From Ampullaceana balthica (Eukaryota; Mollusca; Gastropoda; Lymnaeidae): a stretch of DNA of 64,000 nucleotides. Positions within the stretch are counted from its first letter, which is position 1, and every line of letters starts with the position of its first letter. The translations under genes and the position numbers were made by a program. The notes under the pieces were generated by a model. It saw nothing but the letters and a program-made list of their open reading frames with translations. It was not told the origin of the DNA and ran no database searches. Where the stretch lies: positions 909,796 through 973,795 of the forward strand of contig CALYLW010000328.1 in assembly GCA_944989445.1 (NCBI GenBank), given 5' to 3'. Positions 26,501-32,500 of the stretch are shown in pieces.

Positions 26501-29500
26501 CCATGAGTTACAAGCTGTTGTTTGATTACCCCCCCTGCAAATGAGTTACAAGCAGTTGTTTGATTACCTCCCCTGCACCATGAGTTACTAGCAGTTGTTT
26601 GATTACGTCCCCCTGCACAATGAGTTACAAGCAGTTGTTTGATGACCTCCCCTTGCACCATGACCTCCCCTTGCACCATTAGTTACAAGCAGTTGTTTGA
26701 TTATCTCCCCTTGCACCATGAGTTACAAGCAGTTGATTGATTACCCCCCACAGGACTGTGTCTCTGATCATGTCTGAAATGATCCAGACAGAGAGGGACT
26801 ACGTGCGGGCCCTCCAGTTCATTACTGACCACTATGTACCAGAGCTGCAGCGGGACGACGTGCCCCAGATGCTTCGGGGGAAGCGAACGGTCATCTTCGG
26901 TAACCTGGAGAAGATCCAGCAGTTTCACAGCCAGTACTTCCTGAAACAACTGGAGAGTTGTCAGAATCACCCGTTCCTTGTGGGCCAGTATTTCCTGCAG
27001 CATGTGAGTTCATTGTCTTAGCACAGTGCTATTTTGTGTTAATGAAATGATAAACTATGTCTTAACTTTTAATACAATGAATAGAAACATTTGTACAACT
27101 TGCAAATCAGAAAAGTTTTTAGCTAGGTGTAATCAAAGACTAAATTAGTTAATAAATAATGAAGACTCAAGTGTAGAGTGAATCTAGATTATTTGGCAAT
27201 GTATTAAAAATTGCAGGTAATAACTATGTCTAAACTACTTCATGTGTGATGCTATTATTAGAGTGACACAATAAGTTCTAATTTAATGCTACAGTCGTCC
27301 GCTATTTATGGCATCAAATGTTTTAACACTACTCACCAACAGCTTGGATATTTTGATATTTATTTTAGTTGTAACTCTTTAGTCACGAAGGATTGTTTTT
27401 GTGTGGAGTGTAGTGGTTCGCTTAATTACCCAACTTGTTGCCAGGCAACTCAATGTAAACAATGTTCTACTCCACAGGAGACCATGTTTTACCTGTATGC
27501 ATTGTATAACAAAAACAAACCTAAGTCTGATACACTGATGATGGAATACGGCAAAGACTTCTTTAGGGTATGTCCACTAATGGAACACTTTTTAACTGGA
27601 GAGTTTATACCAACATCCCAAGCATAGTCGACTCCACTGTTTTAAGTGGATTCATATGTGTGCATGTTGTGAACATGGAAAAAGTTACATAAAATTGATT
27701 TACAAAAACCTTTCTTAAATTGTCTCAGAAAAAGTGTAATAAGTGCTCTCTATGGCTAATCTAGTTCTTTAGGCAAAACAAAGTGTGACCATTTGACTCC
27801 ACTACTTCATTGGCTCCCTGTACATATCAGCATTGGCTCCCTGTACATGCCAGCATTGGCTCCCTGTACATGCCAGCATTGGCTCCCTGTACATACCAGC
27901 ATTGGCTCCCTGTACATGCCAGCATTGGCTCCCTGTACATGCCAGCATTGGCTCCCTGTACATGCCACCATTGGCTCCCTGTACATGCCACCATTGGCTC
28001 CCTGTACATGCCACCATTGGCTCCCTGTACATGCCACCATTGGCTCCCTGTACATGCCACCATTGGCTCCCTGTACATGCCACCATTGGCTCCTTGTACA
28101 TGCCACCATTGGCTCCCTGTACATGCCAGCATTAAATACAAACTGTCCAATCTCTGACACAGCTTCTTTTATGTTTCATGCCCTTCCTATCTTACTGAAC
28201 TTCTCTCAGCTTACTCATCCTTCTTCAGACTGACAAATGTGTCTGCCTAAGAAATGCATGAAAACGTTTAGTAAAGGGTCTTGTTCTTTTTGTGCTCCAA
28301 AACAATGTAGTTCTCTTCCATTACAAATTCATATTTCTACCTTAAGGCCTTCAAAATTGGACGAACTACACATTTCTTCAAACTTTACAATCTGAATTAA
28401 TCATCCAACATTTCTTTGACTGATCAACTGACAAACACATCTATTCTCTATTCAACGTTGACATGCTGGAAAAACAGTCCAAAATTTAATAAATGTTGTG
28501 TGTACCATCCATTTGTTGTGTGTACCATCCGTTTGTTGTGTGTACCAGCCATTTGTTGTGTGTACCATCCGTTTGTTGTGTGTACCATCCGTTTGTTGTG
28601 TGTACCATCCGTTTGTTGTGTGTACCATCTGTTTGTTCTGTGTACCATCCGTTTGTTGTGTGTACCATCCGTTTATGCTTTGTTTAATTAAAATCTGAAT
28701 GCAAATATATATGTGTGTGTGTGTGTATATTGCTATTTTTATGTAAAGTGCGGTGAGCCCACTCTGCAACTGTGGTATCATGTTCTATAAGTTCTCAAAT
28801 TATTATTGTTATTATTTCCACTTAACAGCAAAAACAACTTGAGCTTGGAGATAAGATGGACCTGTCCAGTTACCTGTTGAAGCCAGTCCAGCGTATGGGC
28901 AAGTACGCTCTACTGCTGAAACAGCTGGTCAAGGAATGTGCTGAGACAGAGCCAGAGTTCCCAGAGATCAAGGTAACATCAAGCCTCATGCTGTTTACTG
29001 CTTTACTGAAACAAACAACAAATTGGGGAACACACTTACAAAATTTTCGTAAGAGTGTGAAAAGATAAATTGAAGACTTTTTTATTTGATTGAGTTTTTG
29101 AACAGAGCGCAACAAGCATGGATAGTGCTAACGCTGTAGAATAAAGCATTCATTCATCTCGTTAATTAGTAGTTCTCCAGGTAGTTTAAATATGATCCAA
29201 GCTGTAGTGTTATTGAGTCGATGAGTGTAAACTCTGTCTCGTTGTATAGCTGCAGTTAACTTTGTGATCAAATAACTTGAAATCTAGTTGATCAAATTTT
29301 ATTTTCTTGTTGACCAGGCTGCTGAAGAAATGGTCAAGTTCCAGCTTCGCCATGGCAACGATTTGTTAGCAATGGACTCTCTAAGAGATTGTGATGTAAG
29401 TCAATAATTTAAACAAAGAAAAAATCTATTAAGAAAGATAACATCCAGTTCTCCATTTCCAGCTTAATAAGGTAATAGAAATGTCTTTCCTATTCTATTT

Positions 29501-32500
29501 AATGTTATCTCGAGCTACGTGTTTCCCCAGGTCAATCTTCAGGAGCAGGGGAGATTACTACGCCAGGAGGAGTTTCTGGTATTTCAAGGTCGCAAGAAGT
29601 CCATGAGGAGAATATTTCTGTTTGAAGACTTGATTTTATTTAGCAAAACAAGGAGGGGCCGTCAAGGTCAACATGACATTTATGTGTACAAGACAAGTTT
29701 TAAGGTATACACCATTAGTGTAAGATACCTGTGTCATGATACCTGTGTGTCATGATACCTGAGTCTTGATACCTGTGTGTCATGATACCTCTGTGTGTGT
29801 CGTGATTAGGGCTGTCAATATTGTTGAAGAAAGCTGCCTGGGTACCCATCAAAAATTTGAACGGGTACCTGGGTTACCCGTTCGAAATGGTGACCCGTCA
29901 AAACGGCTCCGCACAAAAGGGCCCCAGTCAAAACGGCCCCGGTCAAAACCCCCTAGTCAAAACGGCCCCTGTCAAAATGGCCACGGTCAAAACAACCCCA
30001 GACAAATTGTTAACATTTTTTAAAAAAAAATTCCCCTTATTTTTTTTCATTTTAACCTTGTCAACTTTTTCACCTTTCAAGAGAGAGGTAGAATTGTACA
30101 ATATTTATTGTGATGTTATTATGTTATTTCTTTTCAACAATCAATTGTAAACACAAACTTCTAGATGATTATTGTGTTAAAGTCAGACATCTAGTTTATT
30201 TAGGGGGGGGGGATTAATTAAACAACATTGGCTCTACTCAATCTGCTGGATAGCGAAGTAAATAGTGCGCTCCCTCACAAGCTGTGGGGCGCCGGATCTA
30301 GCCCACGTTAAAACCACAATAATGATGGATGACTATCGCTAAAAAGTCCTCCGCTGACCTGGAGAGGAGATGGGCGCCGCCAAGGTCTACCAAGCCCCGA
30401 GAAAGTTCTAATGGAAACATTAGAGCCCCCTACAACCACGAGGTTATGAAACAATAAATACTAACAAAAAAGATGTGCGGTGTACTTCAAAGCCAAAGCA
30501 AAGGTCATTTCTTTTGTCATTTCCCGCCCTTCCTAGTTTGTGTTCTATTTTCCTTCCATGAAAAATTCAAAGAACCAAAACCGTTTTGTTTTAAATGATA
30601 TTTGTGTCATGCTCCAAGAAAAAAAAGTGTATCAAAATACATTGTAGTTTATCCGGACCATGTTTTATATCCGTTTGACAGATATTTGTTTTTAAGTCAA
30701 ACGTATTTCACAGTGAATATTTCAAACAAAAAGTTTTAATTTGATAAATTATTCACGAGCCGAAATGTGAACACAGAAGAGCTGCAGTTCGACCACCGTT
30801 AGTATAGACATTGCAGTAACATTTTCATGGGTACCCAGGAGCAATTTTACTATCAGGGTAATTGCTCGACAACGGGGACCACGTTGCTAGGTCTAGTCAT
30901 GATACCTGTGTCACGATACTTGTGTGTCATGATACCTCTGTGTGTCATGGTACATCTGTGTGTGTCATGGTACCTCTGTGTGTGTCATGGTACCTCTGTG
31001 TGTGTGTCATGATACCTCTGTGTGTGCCATGATACCTGTGTGTGTGCCATGATACCTGTGTCATGATACCTCTGTGTGTGTGTCATGATACCTCTGTGTG
31101 TGTGCCATGATACCTCTGTGTGTGTGCCATGATACCTGTGTGTGTGCCATGATACCTCTGTGTGTGCCATGATATCTGTGTCATGATACCTCTGTGTGTG
31201 CCATGATACCTGTGTGTGACATGATACCTGTGTCATGATACCTCTGTGTGTGCCATGATACCTGTGTCATGATACCTCTGTGTGTGCCATGATACCTGTG
31301 TCATGATACCTCTGTGTGTGCCATGATACCTCTGTGTGTGTGTGTCATGATACCTCTGTGTGTGCCATGATACCTGTGTCATGATACCTTTGTGTGTGCA
31401 ATGATACCTGTGTCATGATACCTCTGTGTGTGCCATGATACCTGTGTCATGGTACCTCTGTGTGTGTGTCATGATACCTCTGTGTGTGCCATGATACCTC
31501 TGTGTGTGCCATGATACCTCTGTGTGTGCCATGATACCTGTGTCATGATACCTCTGTGTGTGCCATGATACCTGTGTCATGATACCTCTGTGTGTGCCAT
31601 GATACCTGTGTCATGATACCTCTGTGTGTGTGTGTCATGATACCTCTGTGTGTGTGCCATGATACCTGTGTCATGGTACCTCTGTGTGTGTGTCATGATA
31701 CCTCTGTGTGTGCCATGATACCTCTGTGTGTGCCATGATACCTCTGTGTGTGCCATGATACCTCTGTGTGTGCCATGATACATCTGTGTGTGCCATGATA
31801 CCTGTGTCATGATACCTCTGTGTGTGCCATGATACCTGTGTCATGATACCTCTGTGTGTGCCATGATACCTGTGTCATGATACCTCTGTGTGTGTGTCAT
31901 GATACCTCTGTGTGTGTCATGATACCTCTGTGTGTGTCACGATACCTCTGTGTGTGTCATGATACCTCTGTGTGTGTCATGATACCTGTGTCTGTAGATT
32001 TGTCTAAGCAGTCTCTACACCCGAAATATATCTGTAAAACAAAGTCACTGCTACAAAGATGTTTACAATGTCAGAAAAATCCTGTTAATACAGCCTTATG
32101 TCTCGTGTGCTGGTACTGGGTATTAAAGAAAGTTGTTTTACTTTTGTTGATAGCTTGTACTGGGTACTAAAGAAAGTTGTTTGACTTTTGTTGATAGCTG
32201 GTACTGGGTACTAAAGAAAGTTGTTTGACTTTTGTTGATAGCTGGTACTGGGTACTAAAGAAAGTTGTTTTACTTTTGTTGATAGCTGGTACTGGGTACT
32301 AAAGAAAGTTGTTTTACTTTTGTTGATAGCTTGTACTGGGTACTAAAGAAAGTTGTTTGACTTTTGTTGATAGCTTGTACTCTAAAGAAAGTTGTTTGAC
32401 TTTTGTTGATAGCTTGTACTGGGTACTAAAGAAAGTTGTTTGACTTTTGTTGATAGCTTGTACTGGGTATTAAAGAAAGTTGTTAGAATCTTTTGTTGAT

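Larger units (their letters stand above)
29725..31992 (+). repeat. Variable 16-22-bp minisatellite split by an insertion
   Basis: Units are variants of catgatacctctgtgtgtgc. The array occupies 29725-29806 and 30896-31992; the 1089 bp between are the insertion listed separately. It begins just past the donor of the exon ending at 29704. Confidence 0.92.

Noticed and set aside
27286..27477. Upstream extension of DH exon 27478-27567
   Set aside because: The frame is open but the DH domain runs directly from FLQH (27003) to ETMFYL (27478), and a good acceptor lies at the boundary.
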